From assembly GCA_951804985.1 (NCBI GenBank), contig OX638130.1:104234040-104298039 (forward strand): a DNA stretch of 64,000 bases, in the 5' to 3' direction. Below the pieces are notes generated by a model. The model did not search any database, had not been told where the DNA came from, and saw only the letters and a program-made list of their open reading frames with translations. A program made the translations under genes and the position numbers. The DNA comes from Dryomyza anilis. Taxonomy: Eukaryota > Arthropoda > Insecta > Diptera > Dryomyzidae. Below are positions 1 through 10,076 of the stretch, one piece after another. The stretch's first letter is position 1, and the number at the start of each line of letters is the position of its first letter.

Positions 1-2
1 CC

Positions 3-2641
3 ATTGCCTATGCGATGACAATGTGCACCAAGGCACTGCTAGGTGATCCACTGCCGCCACTAAATGTTGCCAATGGCAACAGCATACGACAGCAACAAAC
101 GCCATCGGCCGCCTATCTCAGTTGTGTGGAGACGCTGCAGAATTGCATTGGTGTGCAACAGCAACACTGGAAACATTTGGCATTTAACAAACGACTGCCG
201 CACACTCCAAGCGCGGCCGAGAACAACAATGAGGATTTTCTTTCTGCTACCTTGAAAAATTTAGATATCACAAGGGATGATGCAGCTGGTGCTGTGGGTG
301 GTGCAGCAGCTGTAAGCGATGCTGTTACGCTGGAGGCCAGCGGCAGTAAACCCAAAGTTAAGGTAAAAACGTTGACTGAGTTTCTAACAGCGAATTTAGA
401 GGTAATTTTTTGATGGCGCACATTTGTTTTATGTCTTTGTTTTACATTGAATGTGTATTTTTCTAATTAATAATTAATCGATCTCTCTTTAATTTCATAT
501 CTTCTTTTCCGCATAATAACAACAACAATCACAAAAATTTCGAAAAACATTTACAAATTTAATTGCATACAAACATTTAAAAAAAAATCAATAAAGGCTT
601 TACAAAATAACGAAATGTTCGCGGTTGTTCCATTAAAAACATGTCCACATTTAAGCCAACTGCGCCCAGAGGAGGCGCCCAAAAGTAAGCAGCTGTCTGT
701 GTGTATATTTTGTGTGTGGCTGTGTGTGTATTTTGTTTATGTATATGTGTAGTTAAAATGCTTTTTTTATTGGTTTGGCACTGCTTTATTGCTTTGGTTT
801 GATGATAACTTTGAATAGTTTTTATATATTAATGGGTTAATGATTTTGTATGCTTGATTGCTGTTATCTCATTTTAAATTTAATAATTTTGGGTGTTTTT
901 ATTATTATTTTATATATACTAATTTCGTAAATGTTTTGTTTCCAAAAGTTCAGCTAATTAATGTTGTGGATAAGCAGTAAAATTATTCATTTTATATTTA
1001 AAAGTCATAAAGATATTTTTGAGTACACTGTGATTAGTAGACTGACCATGGATTTTCATGATTTTAAATCGAGAAAAGGTCAACCACTTAAAATACCCCT
1101 AAAATCGATGTGAAGAATTTTCAGACTAAACCGAATATGGGAAATGGACACGCCAGGAACTCGAAAGTACTAAAAAATACAACAATAGAACCATATAGGT
1201 ATAGAAAAGTATATATATAAGTATATATATTTTGCAATATTTGGACCCCTATATCTCGACAACCCGTCATACTAGCCCATTCTCCTTAACAGGTTTTATA
1301 TTACATGTTTACAAAATTTCATTTAAATCGGAAGCAACAAATTTATGAAGCGGGTACGGTTGACAAATTTTCACCCATTTAGAGGTCAATACAAATTCTA
1401 CGAAATGGGATATTAGTTAATAGATTTAGACTAAAATTAATGGCGCATATTCATAGAGAATTTAAAGTCAACTTTAAAATTAGAGTCAGCTTTTTTGACA
1501 ATTTTCACATGGAATAAAATGTCAAAAAGCTGATTTTAATTTTAAAGTCGACTTTAAATTGAGTATACGCCAATGATTTTAAAATAGATATACAAGAGTT
1601 TATTGTTTTTTTTTTTTTTTTTATTTTAACGTTCGGTTAGATTGTGGAATATTAAGATCTTTAACAGTCATATATCTCGTCATCGGTTAGGGATTTAAAA
1701 AGTTTTTCGTTCTACTGAAATCTCGATATATATCTATATATTTTTGGAATTCAGATATTAGCTAGCGATTGTATTAAAATAGTAGCCCTACGTTCCTTGC
1801 AAGCCGTAGCATTGGTGATGATTAGAACGAAACAAAACGTGCGCGTAACATCGGTATTTTTGATGTTTTTCTTACTTTGGCCACATGTAGCATATGGACA
1901 GAGCAAAATATCAACTCAAAAATAGTTGATATTTATTAACTAAAGTATACTTAACAATAATCAATTAAAATGTAAAATATAAAAATAAAACAAAACATTT
2001 TATTCATTGCTTTATGCCGGTATCATGAAGGTTAAGAGTATTCTGTATTTTACGCGATTGATATAAATCCGCTTATATTATACAACTTAAGAATTATAGT
2101 CAAATGGTTTTAGTTATATATTTTGTAATATATTATGTAATTTTATATATTCTTACCTATCCAAATCATGTATGCGCTTTTTATGTTTTTTTTTTTTGTT
2201 TTTAGTTGTGGCAAATTTTCTGCTTTTTTCCGAAATATTTAAAATTATTATTAAAAATAATCTAAACTAATATCATCTGCACTGTTTTGTTTTTTTTTCG
2301 CCACAGCAATAAATACAAATGCTGCCTGCGCCGAGTGCTCGTCCGCCGTCGAAAACTGGCTGTGCCTCAGCTGTCACACAGTACTCTGCGGTCGTTATGT
2401 CATGGAGCATATGCTGTTCCATCATCTGGACTCAACACATCCATTAGCACTCAGTTTCAGCGATCTGTCCGTGTGGTGTTATCCATGCGAAGCCTATATA
2501 GACAATAGAAATTTGCACATTTACAAAAATCTAGCGCATCGGCATAAATTTGGTGAAGATATGGTCTGGTCATATGATGATGCGACTGAAGCGACGGAGG
2601 AGCAAAGTGATATCTGTTTGGTACTTGAGCAGAATAACTGA
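3..2641 (+). CDS. HDAC6: Histone deacetylase 6, 3' part (C-terminal linker and ubiquitin-binding zinc finger)
   Basis: Cytoplasmic class IIb deacetylase of tubulin and other substrates; its C-terminal ZnF-UBP domain binds free ubiquitin C-termini. The window opens inside the gene, so both catalytic domains are missing except the last residues of the second (AYAMTMCTKALLGDPLP). I read three exons: 3-401, 597-684 and 2307-2641, with phases 0, 1 and stop, giving 273 residues of the C-terminus. Exon 1 ends in a poorly conserved linker. Exon 2 starts the zinc finger (TCPHL) and exon 3 completes it: the ACAEC, LCLSCHTVLCGRY, HHLDSTHPL, WCYPCEAY and AHRHKFGEDM blocks match the HDAC6 ZnF-UBP family. 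The 1.6 kb second intron holds a MITE and other repeat debris. The stop is TGA followed by C, and the frame stays open beyond it (separate entry). Identity is near certain; the exon 2 boundaries are inferred from phase. Confidence 0.93.
1441..1572. mobile_element. Palindromic MITE in HDAC6 intron 2
   Basis: About 130 bp whose two halves are imperfect reverse complements: the left arm TGGCGCATATTCATAGAGAA followed by TTTAAAGTCAACTTTAAAAT faces a right arm containing TTTTAAAGTCGACTTTAAAT and ending GTATACGCCA. No coding capacity. A related half is visible near 22780-22900 (GAAGTTGACTTTAAATTTTC). The superfamily is not determined. Confidence 0.6.
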
Positions 2642-2794
2642 CATTGTGTGTTGATGCTCTGGCAACACATACAGGACTTTTGCTGCAGGCTGCTGCCGCC
2701 GCTGAAGCCTATTTTTGACTACATTCTACAGTATCTATGGCCGCTGCTGAAGCGTTTCTATTTAAAGCTATTGCATTATTTTCTATCCAACTAA
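2642..2794 (+). CDS. Candidate stop-codon readthrough extension of HDAC6 (50 codons)
   Basis: Directly after the HDAC6 TGA (2639-2641) the same frame runs for 50 sense codons to TAA at 2792-2794. The peptide is hydrophobic and amphipathic (MLWQHIQDFCCRLL, then FDYILQYLWPLLKRFYLKLL) and looks like a membrane-binding or coiled helix. Its codons are rich in CTG, CCG and AAG, unlike the AT-rich non-coding DNA that follows. The stop context is TGA-C, the leakiest known. Three bases after the stop lies a hairpin: 2645-2653 pairs with 2663-2671 (seven Watson-Crick pairs at the top, then one G-U and one U-A) around a 9-nt loop. Alternatives are a separate short ORF starting at ATG 2654, an alternatively spliced C-terminus, or chance. 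Whether HDAC6 of other flies has this I cannot check here. Confidence 0.55.
   Translation, partial: HCVLMLWQHIQDFCCRLLPPLKPIFDYILQYLWPLLKRFYLKLLHYFLSN
2645..2671 (+). promoter_or_regulatory. Stem-loop just downstream of the HDAC6 stop codon
   Basis: TGTGTTG at 2647-2653 is perfectly complementary to CAACACA at 2663-2669, and a G-U and a U-A pair extend the stem to 2645/2671. The loop is 2654-2662. The stem begins three bases after TGA. In Drosophila headcase a downstream RNA stem-loop is required for readthrough, so this could be a readthrough-promoting structure. A short hairpin can also arise by chance. Confidence 0.5.
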
Positions 2795-3609
2795 ACTAAA
2801 ACAAAAACTAACTAAAATTTTTTATTTGTTGTACTGTTTTTTTTTTTGAATTTTACTTTATTTTTATGACTACGACGCTAAAATGTTTGGTTACTAAACT
2901 GACTTCAATCAAAAAGTTATTCAAATGCTTTGAGGTTAATTTAGGTCTATTGACTGCAACACAGTGGTGTTGTTAGTAAATTCAAAATGTTGATTATTCA
3001 GATTTTATTTAATTGTTATATCCAGCAAAGGGTGAACTATTCACTACGCTTTCCATTTTATATGCTAGACGACTATGTTACTCAACTGCATGCAAACTAA
3101 AGTACTCAATAGCAGCATAACAGAAATTTTTATCAAGCAACAACGCAAACAAATATTCATATATTAAACAAAAAAAAAGGTCATAATCAGACTCTATTAA
3201 ATTTATTTAATAATATATAGCCTAATATAATAAAACAAACTATGTAATTAAGGCCGCTGTACGTTTAGGAGATACAAATACAAACTATATTTATTTTTAA
3301 TATCTACTGTTAACTAGAATATATTATTATATATTATTAATATAATTATATTAAATACAATTTATCAAAATACAAACGGAAGCAATGATTTATCGGTTAA
3401 TAAAATAAGTGTTTAAATTAAAAACGTCTTTTTCATTCAGCTCTTTTTAGAGAAAAGGAATTTTTAATTTAATTTGAAATAATTTTAATAACATTTTTAG
3501 TTCAATTTTGAATTACATTTTAAGTGAAAATGTAAGTTAAATTAAGTGAAATTTTCAATTAAATGTTGGTGCTAATTTGTTTTTTTTTATTTTTATAGTA
3601 AATCTATAT
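2795..3609. other. HDAC6 3' UTR and AT-rich spacer
   Basis: Very AT-rich sequence after the second stop, with several AATAAA-like signals (for example near 3220-3235). It should hold the HDAC6 3' UTR and cleavage site. No second gene or structured repeat was seen. Confidence 0.5.
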
Positions 3610-3610
3610 A

Positions 3611-3938
3611 AAGGGTTTTTCAATAAGAGCGCTACAAACGTTTTTTTCAAGGGTTTTTCAACAGGGACGCTACAAAAGTAGAGCGACAGGGACAGAAAAC
3701 GACGCCATATTTCTTGCCGCTCTTTTGACATTTCTCTTCAGGAAGGTTTGGAAAGATATACGAATTCGAATTTCGGTAGTAAATTTTAATAATTTCGACT
3801 CGTTGTTGTCTCGTATATCTTTCCGTCATGAAATGGCAAACCTTACTGAAGAGAAATGTCAAAAGAACGGCAAGAAATATGGCGTCGTTTGTTGTCCCTG
3901 TCGTTCTACTTTTGTAGCGTCCCTGTTGAAAAACCCTT
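3611..3938. mobile_element. Palindromic MITE family A, copy 1
   Basis: Long inverted-repeat element beginning AAGGGTTTTTCAA and ending TTGAAAAACCCTT, flanked by TATA on both sides. The arms (ACAGGGACGCTACAAAAGTA, then GAGCGACAGGGACAG, and their complement) fold into a nearly full-length hairpin around GATATACGAATTCGAATTTC. The left end is doubled: AAGGGTTTTTCAATAAGAGC comes first and a second GGGTTTTTCAACAGGGACGC follows about 40 bp inside. Other copies are at 15314, 26595 and 40029. TA-type flanks suggest a Tc1/mariner-related MITE, but no autonomous partner with these ends is in the window. Confidence 0.8.
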
Positions 3939-4539
3939 TATATAAAACTTTTCGTCCGTCTGTCAGTCTGTCTGTTTGTTCCAGCATCACGTCTAAACCG
4001 CTGAACCGATTTAACTGAAATTTTGCACCAGGATACTATGGAGTCTGGAGGGTGTCATAGGCTATATCGACGCCTCTTACGAAAACCCACACATTTCAAT
4101 TTGCTTACGAATAACGGCACTTTAAAAATAAAATTTATTAAAACAAGCATACATTTATTTTATCCACGAAAAGAACTTCATTCACATTTTCTCCACAAAC
4201 AGAAGCATAACTTTATATTTCCCACGAACAGAAACACATTTATATTGTATCTACGAACAAAAGCTCATGTTTAATGTCACCACGAATAAAAGCATATATG
4301 TATTTTCGATACAGATATCCCAATAGGATATGGGTAAGAAGTCACACAATGTTGATGATGGAGGTGATATTGTATTATAACTAAATTTGTTGATTTTTCA
4401 TTGATGACATGGTTTCCAGGTGTGTGACTGGGCATTATTTGCTGAAACTATTCCATTAGGCATATATAAACATGCAGGTGCGATTTGGCTAGAAACCATT
4501 TGCGTCATTGGACTTTTTTTGAAAAATGTGTTCTATTCG

Positions 4540-5040
4540 TATTTGGCCAGATCCAATGACACTTGCGTCATTGAACATTTTTTTTGGAAAAATTTGTTCC
4601 AATGTCCAAAGAAAAAAATTTTTCCAAAAAAATGTCCGATAACGCAAGTGGATTCTGGCCAAATCCTAAAGGAAGAAATTTTTCAAAAAAATGTCTAATG
4701 ACGCAAGTCGGTTCTGGCCAAATCCTAAAGGAAGAAATTTTCCAAAAAATTTTCAATGTAGAACCCACAAACGCCAAATCCCAAAGGAATAAATTTTTCC
4801 AAAAAAATGTCCAATGACACAAGTGGATTCTGGCCAAATCCCAAAGGAAAAAATTTTCCAATGACGCAAGTGGAAACTGGCCAAATCCCAAAGCAACAAA
4901 TTTTTCCAAACAATTATCCATTGACGCAAGTCTGTTCTGGGCAAATCCCGAAAGAACACATTTTTCCAAAAAATTGTACAATGACGCAAGTGGGTTCTGG
5001 CCAAATCCCAAAGGAACACATTTTTCAAATTAAGTTTTCT
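4540..5040. repeat. About 60-bp minisatellite inside the foldback
   Basis: Tandem units built on TGACGCAAGTGGGTTCTGGC then CAAATCCCAAAGGAA and a T-rich CCAAAAAA tail. Unit starts are near 4640, 4700, 4815, 4862, 4923 and 4983, so spacing is mostly 60 bp with one short unit, and an inverted piece lies at 4550-4575. The array creates long open frames on both strands that are not genes. Confidence 0.8.
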
Positions 5041-5404
5041 CTTGTGCACAAACAGTCTACTGGGATAACTTTCTTGAATAAATATATATGGATTTATTCT
5101 TGGGGAAATGATAGATGAGCTTTTTTCCATAGCTAAATGTTAAAGTGTTTCTTTTCGTGGCGAAAATAGAGTTATACTTCATTTCGTGGCTATAAAACAT
5201 ATATGCTTCATTTCTTGGGTATAATAGAGATGTGGTTGTTTTCGTGGGGAAACTGAACTTAAGCTTCTTATCGTAGTTTCGAAAAAGGTGCTGTTTTTCG
5301 TAAGCAAATTGAAACGTGTGGGTTTTCGTAAGAGGCGTCGATATATGGTCGGGATTGGACAAAAGGGCGTGGCACCTCCCATACAACCTAAATTTTCAAA
5401 ACGA

Positions 5405-5790
5405 CATAACTCAAATACAAAAAAAAATACAAAGGCAAAAACATAAAAATAAAAGCAAAAATCAAACACAAAAGTAAAAGCACCAAATTATATAGCTATA
5501 ATTCAAAAACAACATAAAATAAAAAATAAAGGATGGAAAAACAAAATAAAAAGCAAATACAAAGAACAAAAGCAGAAACACAAAAATGAAAGCAAAAACA
5601 CAAAAGCAAAAACATAAAAGCAAAAACCCAAAAGCAAAAATACAATAAAAAACGAAACATCAAAAACACAACAACAAAAACCCAAAAATAAAAACAAAAA
5701 CACAAAAACAATTACACAAAAACAAAGGCATAAAAACAAAAGAAAAAACATAAAAGTAAAATCACAAAAGCAAAAACACAAAATCAACTA
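5405..5790. repeat. A-rich degenerate tandem array (about 12 bp)
   Basis: Runs of variants of CAAAAACACAAAAG with period near 12 bp. It gives spurious Phe/Cys-rich open frames on the minus strand. It merges into the 15-bp satellite on its right. Confidence 0.75.
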
Positions 5791-6330
5791 CACTAAAATT
5801 CACCACACTAAATCTCACCACACTAAAATTCACCACACTAAACTCACCACACTAAAATTCACTACACTAAAACTCACTACACTAAAACTCACCACACTAA
5901 CACTCACTACAATAAAATTCACCACTCTAAAATTCACCACATTGAAACTCACCACACTAAAATTCACCACACTAAAATTCACCACTAAAACTCACCACAT
6001 TAAAATTCACCACACTCAAATTCACCACACTTAAACTCACCACACTAAAATTCACCATACTAAAACTCAACAAACTAAAATTCACCACACTCAAATTCAC
6101 CACACTAAAATTCACCACTAAAACTCACCACATTAAAATTCACCACATTTAAACTCACCACACTAAAATTCACCACACTAAAACTCACCACACTAAAATT
6201 CACCACACTTAACTCACCAGACTAAAATTCAACACACTAAAACTCACCAAAATAAAATTCAACACATCAAAATTCACCACACCTAAACTCATCACACCGA
6301 ATCCATACTAAAACTCACCACACTAAAACT
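5790..6330. repeat. 15-bp satellite ACTAAAATTCACCAC
   Basis: About 35 near-tandem copies of a 15-bp unit alternating between ACTAAAATTCACCAC and ACTAAAACTCACCAC, with a few single-base indels. No coding potential. It is followed at 6330-6410 by four or five copies of a 17-18 bp GAATTCTACGGGAA unit. Confidence 0.9.
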
Positions 6331-6412
6331 TCTACTGGGAAAAACTCTACGGGGAAGAATTCTACGGGAAAGAATTCTACTAGGAAGAATTCTACGAGGA
6401 AGCACAGTCTGA
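6330..6412. repeat. 17-18 bp tandem repeat GAATTCTACGGGAA
   Basis: Five degenerate units (CTACTGGGAA, CTACGGGGAAGAATT, CTACGGGAAAGAATT, CTACTAGGAAGAATT, CTACGAGGAAG). It adjoins the 15-bp satellite within the same composite element. Confidence 0.7.
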
Positions 6413-6671
6413 GAAAGAATTGTCTATGAGAAAAGTTGTTTTAGCGGAGAATTACTTTTGTTTTGGTTACTAGATTTATAAAACCAATAAAAAAACGTCC
6501 ACAGCGAAGCACGGGTCCCTGATATAAATAATAAAAATATTTTTTATATTAATAAAATTGCTCCATATCCTTGCATTCACAAAATCTTTGCACGAGTCGT
6601 ACACGGGTCCAGCTAGTAATTTAATATAATTTTTGGTGAAAATTTGAATTTTGTTTTTAGTGAACATTTTA

Positions 6672-6898
6672 GGGCCCTATTATGACTGGCGAAGCGAATG
6701 TAGTTGGCGAAGCGAACGTAAAAAAGCTATTACAGCATCCATTCGCCAGAAAAAAGGAAACTAAAGCGAACGTAAAAATCAGGCGAACGTAGAAATCATT
6801 GGCCTGAACTTCATTCGTCTGGCGAATGGAAGCTGTGAAGCTTTATTCGTTCGTTCGCTTCGCCAAGTTCATTCGCTTCGCCAGTCATAATAGGCCCC
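6672..6898. mobile_element. Harbinger/Tourist-type MITE, 227 bp
   Basis: Terminal inverted repeats start GGGCCCTATTATGACTGGCG and end in the complement (CGCCAGTCATAATAGGCCCC). They are flanked by a TTA direct repeat (6669-6671 and 6899-6901), the hallmark target of PIF/Harbinger elements. The inside contains further GCGAA(C/T)GTA repeats and has no ORF. The TIRs are nearly intact, which suggests a recent insertion. Confidence 0.75.
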
Positions 6899-6899
6899 T

Positions 6900-7615
6900 T
6901 AATTAAATTGTTAGTAAAAATTTGAGTTAAATTTTTAGTGAAAATTGAATTAAATTTATAGTGAAAATTTAAATTATATTTTTAGTAAAAAATTGAATTA
7001 AATTTATAGTGAAAATTTTAATTAAATTTTTAGTGACTATTTGAATTCAATTTTTAGTGAAAATTTGAATAATATTTTTGGTGCAAATTTGAATTATATT
7101 TTTGGTGAAAATTTTAATTAAATTTTTAGTGATAATTTGAATTAAATTTTTAGTGAAAATTTGAATTAAATTTTTAGTGAAAATTTGAATTAAAGTTTTA
7201 GTGAAAATTTAAATTAAATTTTCAATCAAAAGTTTAATTTATTTTTAATGAAATATTTAGTGCAAGTTTTAATTAAATTTTGATTGAAAATTTTAATAAA
7301 ATTTTTAGTGTAATTTTTAGTTCAAGTTTTTATTTAATTTTTAGTTTTTTTTTAATTTATGGTGAAAAATTGAATAACATATTTAGTTTAAAATTTAATT
7401 AAAATTTTGGTGAAAATTGGAATAAAATTTTTAGTGAAAATTTTAATTAAATTTTTAATGACAATTTTAATTAATTTTTAGCTAAAGTTTTTATTTAATT
7501 TTTAGTGAAAATTTTAATAAAAATGATGGTGAAAATTTTAATAAAAATTTTGGTGTAAATTTTAAATTAATATTTTGATTAAATTTTAATTTAATTTTTA
7601 GTGAAAATTAAAATT
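6900..7615. repeat. Degenerate 24-bp array TTTTTAGTGAAAATTTGAATTAAA
   Basis: About 30 diverged copies of a unit near 24 bp fill the spacer up to the 3' side of the PAK1IP1-like gene. Variation between units is high (AGTG/GGTG/TGAA changes and small deletions), so the array is old. The remaining bases to 7780 are plain AT-rich sequence. Confidence 0.8.
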
Positions 7616-7786
7616 TTAATGAAAAATAAAATTTTAAAATTTAAAAAATGAAATTTTAAAAATTGATAAATAACAATTTTTTTTCAAAATTTGATTTTTT
7701 ATTAAATATTAAAAATTGAATTTTTACTGAATGTAGAAGAATTTAAAGAAGAAGAAAAAAAATGCAAATTGAAACAAAAAAATCTA

Positions 7787-7792
7787 TTTATT
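7787..7792 (-). terminator. Polyadenylation signal of the PAK1IP1-like gene
   Basis: TTTATT on the plus strand reads AATAAA on the minus strand about 45 bases after the stop codon at 7835. Its position suits a short 3' UTR. Confidence 0.5.
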
Positions 7793-7834
7793 TTATATTA
7801 ATTCTTTTTTAATAAAAACATTAAAACATATTTT

Positions 7835-10076
7835 TTAATTTTTGTTTTTTAATTTTTGTTTCTTCTGCGCCTTGTTGCCAACAGTAGTGCCGCCTCCCTT
7901 CTTCTGTGGTGTCGTCTTCTGTTGCTGATTTTGTTTCTTATTCGTCTGGGCAACTTCAGCTAATTTGGGACTTTTTGCTGCCTTTTGTTGACTTAGAATT
8001 TGTTGTTTACGCTTGCGTGATTTAGGCATACGTATCAATGGCTCAGCGTTATTGTCATTGTCATCGGAACTTAGAGCATCCTCGCTATCTGAAACTTCGT
8101 CGTCGTCTTCATCATCATCCTCATCATTGACTGCTTTAGTTGCGACTACATTTTCTTCTTGTTCTTCGTCATCATCATCAGTATCATCTTCACTTTTAAT
8201 TTCGTCTTCGTTGTCTTCATATTCAATCGTCACGATACCTCTTTCCTGTGGCTTGGCTGCTTTTTTAACAGGTTTGCTCGTCTCTGCCTGCTGTGGCGCA
8301 ATTGTCTGACTTACAACGTAATCGGCGCCAAATTGATCTAGTCCCAAGATACCAATACATGTGGGGCGACAGCCGATATTTGTGGCTGCTAATTCTTTTA
8401 GTTTTTTCTTGGACTCATTCAGTTGCCATAGTTTGATTTCGCCAGCACTGTTTAGACAAATTGTATTTGTTTTGTGAAAACAGAGTTAATGCGTATAAGA
8501 AATATTAATAAATTTAATGAAAAAGCATGAAATTGTTTTGAGGCATATTTAAAAATGTGATTTTTGAATGGTTTTGTTGTGTGTGAATTTTGTCTATTGC
8601 AATGGTAATCAGAAGATGGAACTATTTGCAGTTTATTAGTTGCAAAATATATTTATTTCGAGTGATGAGTTTTATTTGATGATTCCAGTTTTTTTTTGTG
8701 TATTTTAATTAATAACATAATTCGTGCTCAGTCTCGTCCGTTGAACGATGAATGAATAAAATGAATTTTCGAATTGCAGGGATGGTAATGGCTTTTTTAT
8801 ATTTGGTTTGATATTGATGACCAAATTTATTAATTTAAATATTAACTTCTATTCATCGAAAAAAACCTCAACGTATAAAATAAGACTGAATTTTTGTAAA
8901 AAAATCGATTTAACCTAAACTACTAAAATTTTTAGACCTCATTTATGAAATCAGTGCAAACTTATCAAAAAAAAAATCTATTGTCATTTTGCAAAAGTAG
9001 CGCTTAAAAATATTTTTAAAATATGAAAAATGAAAATGTGCAACTCGAATTTAATAATTTTTTCCACATACCTGGAAGCAGTGACCAAAACATTGTGACA
9101 GTAGTTCATCGTTTTTACACGTGCGTTATGCGCTTCAATGATAATTTCCTGTACAACAAACACATGAATTAAAATGTATTAAAAATTGCCAATAAAACCA
9201 TTTAAATCCATTTTTACCTTCTCCGGCGCTGCCTCATCAACCGACACCCACATTATTTTGCCATTCTCCAGACCAATCAAACACTCCTGTTCGGCAATCC
9301 AACTCAAACATACCGGTTTCGCTGTAGTTTTTATGCTTTTAAACACATCCGCCGTCTTTATGGACCATATTTCCACACAACGTTGTCCCGTCAACGTAAA
9401 ATAATCACCTGTCGGCGACCATGCCAAACAATCCGGCAGCGATCCCAACGTTGGACGCTTGCTCTTTAGATTTGTCTTGTATGCCACTCGTCCCTTAACC
9501 AAATTCCATGTGCGCAGCACAAGATCCGAACCCAGCGACAGCGCCATTTTACCGCTTGGATGACAACTGATGTGTGTCACCGCAGAACCGCCATGTGCCT
9601 TCTTCCAGGTGGCTTCGGTGAACCAAGTGTTCAGGCGCACCGCAAACATGTTGCCATCGTCACCGCCCGACAGCAGATGTGTCTCGTCCGGCGTAAAGGC
9701 CAACGCATTCACAGTGCCTTCGTGTGGTAGTAAAATCTATACATATATACGATTCGTTAGTATGCTGTCGATAGTGTCGCATTTAATTAATTTGCTTGCC
9801 TGTGATTGTTTACGATTCTTCATGTCATAGATGAAGATGCGATCATCCGTAGCGCCGGTCGCAATCCAGCGACCCTGCACCGCCAGACATCTCAGCGAAC
9901 CGGTGTGTGATTTGTCGGCAAAGGTCTGTGTTAACACTTGCTTCTCATTCTAATAAAATTAAATAATTAATATTTAAATTGTATTGTCAGATCAACAGTT
10001 GACCAACCTTTATGTCCAATTTATAGCCAAGCAAAAATTCCTCGTAGGTGCCAATTATAATTTCTATGTTTGCCAT
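7835..10076 (-). CDS. PAK1IP1/MAK11-like WD40 protein (60S ribosome biogenesis)
   Basis: Nucleolar WD40-repeat protein of the PAK1IP1 (human)/Mak11 (yeast) family, needed for 60S subunit assembly; the human protein also binds PAK1. Five exons are read on the minus strand: 10076-10008, 9949-9800, 9736-9218, 9148-9072 and 8447-7835, in frame throughout, giving 475 residues (close to yeast Mak11, longer than human). The start MANIEIIIGTYEEFLLGYKL is the family's first blade. Further blades show SLRCLAVQGRWIATGATDDR, HEGTVNALAFTPDETHLLSG and HNARVKTMNYCHNVLVTASS. The last about 130 residues are low complexity: an acidic D/E stretch from about residue 344, then Lys/Gln-rich nucleolar-type sequence. 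The second intron (9799-9737) has a GC donor. It lies head-to-head with Nemp, 1.2 kb apart. Confidence 0.9.

Larger units (their letters stand above)
3940..6616 (+). mobile_element. Composite Helentron/Helitron-like element with internal hairpin and minisatellites
   Basis: The left part (3945-4090) carries a CCGTCTGTCAGTCTGTCTGT tract and a CCGCTGAACCGATTTAACTG motif common in non-autonomous insect elements. The right part ends GCGAAGCACGGGTCCCTGAT, later CACGGGTCCAGCTAG then T at 6616/6617; the CTAG-T end and GGGTCC motifs resemble Helitron/Helentron 3' ends. Inside, a block at 4055-4105 (GACGCCTCTTACGAAAACCC) is inverted at 5285-5345, so 4055-5345 is a giant imperfect foldback. It encloses CACGAA-type short repeats, an approximately 60-bp minisatellite and, further right, three more simple arrays. 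No Rep/helicase gene. Boundaries and class are tentative. Confidence 0.4.

Noticed and set aside
4568..5130. Several overlapping open frames of 77-147 codons on both strands
   Set aside because: They all lie in the 60-bp minisatellite, whose period is divisible by three, so all frames stay open; the products are the same repeated peptide.
5179..5787. Phe/Cys/Leu-rich minus-strand frames that look like membrane proteins
   Set aside because: They are translations of the A-rich 12-bp array on the opposite strand.
5790..6330. Regular repeat array resembling a CRISPR
   Set aside because: Units of 15 bp are contiguous without unique spacers and the DNA is eukaryotic.
8013..8309. Ser-rich plus-strand frame of 98 codons
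   Set aside because: Antisense of the acidic D/E tract of the PAK1IP1-like gene; the serine run is a mirror of GAA/GAT codons.
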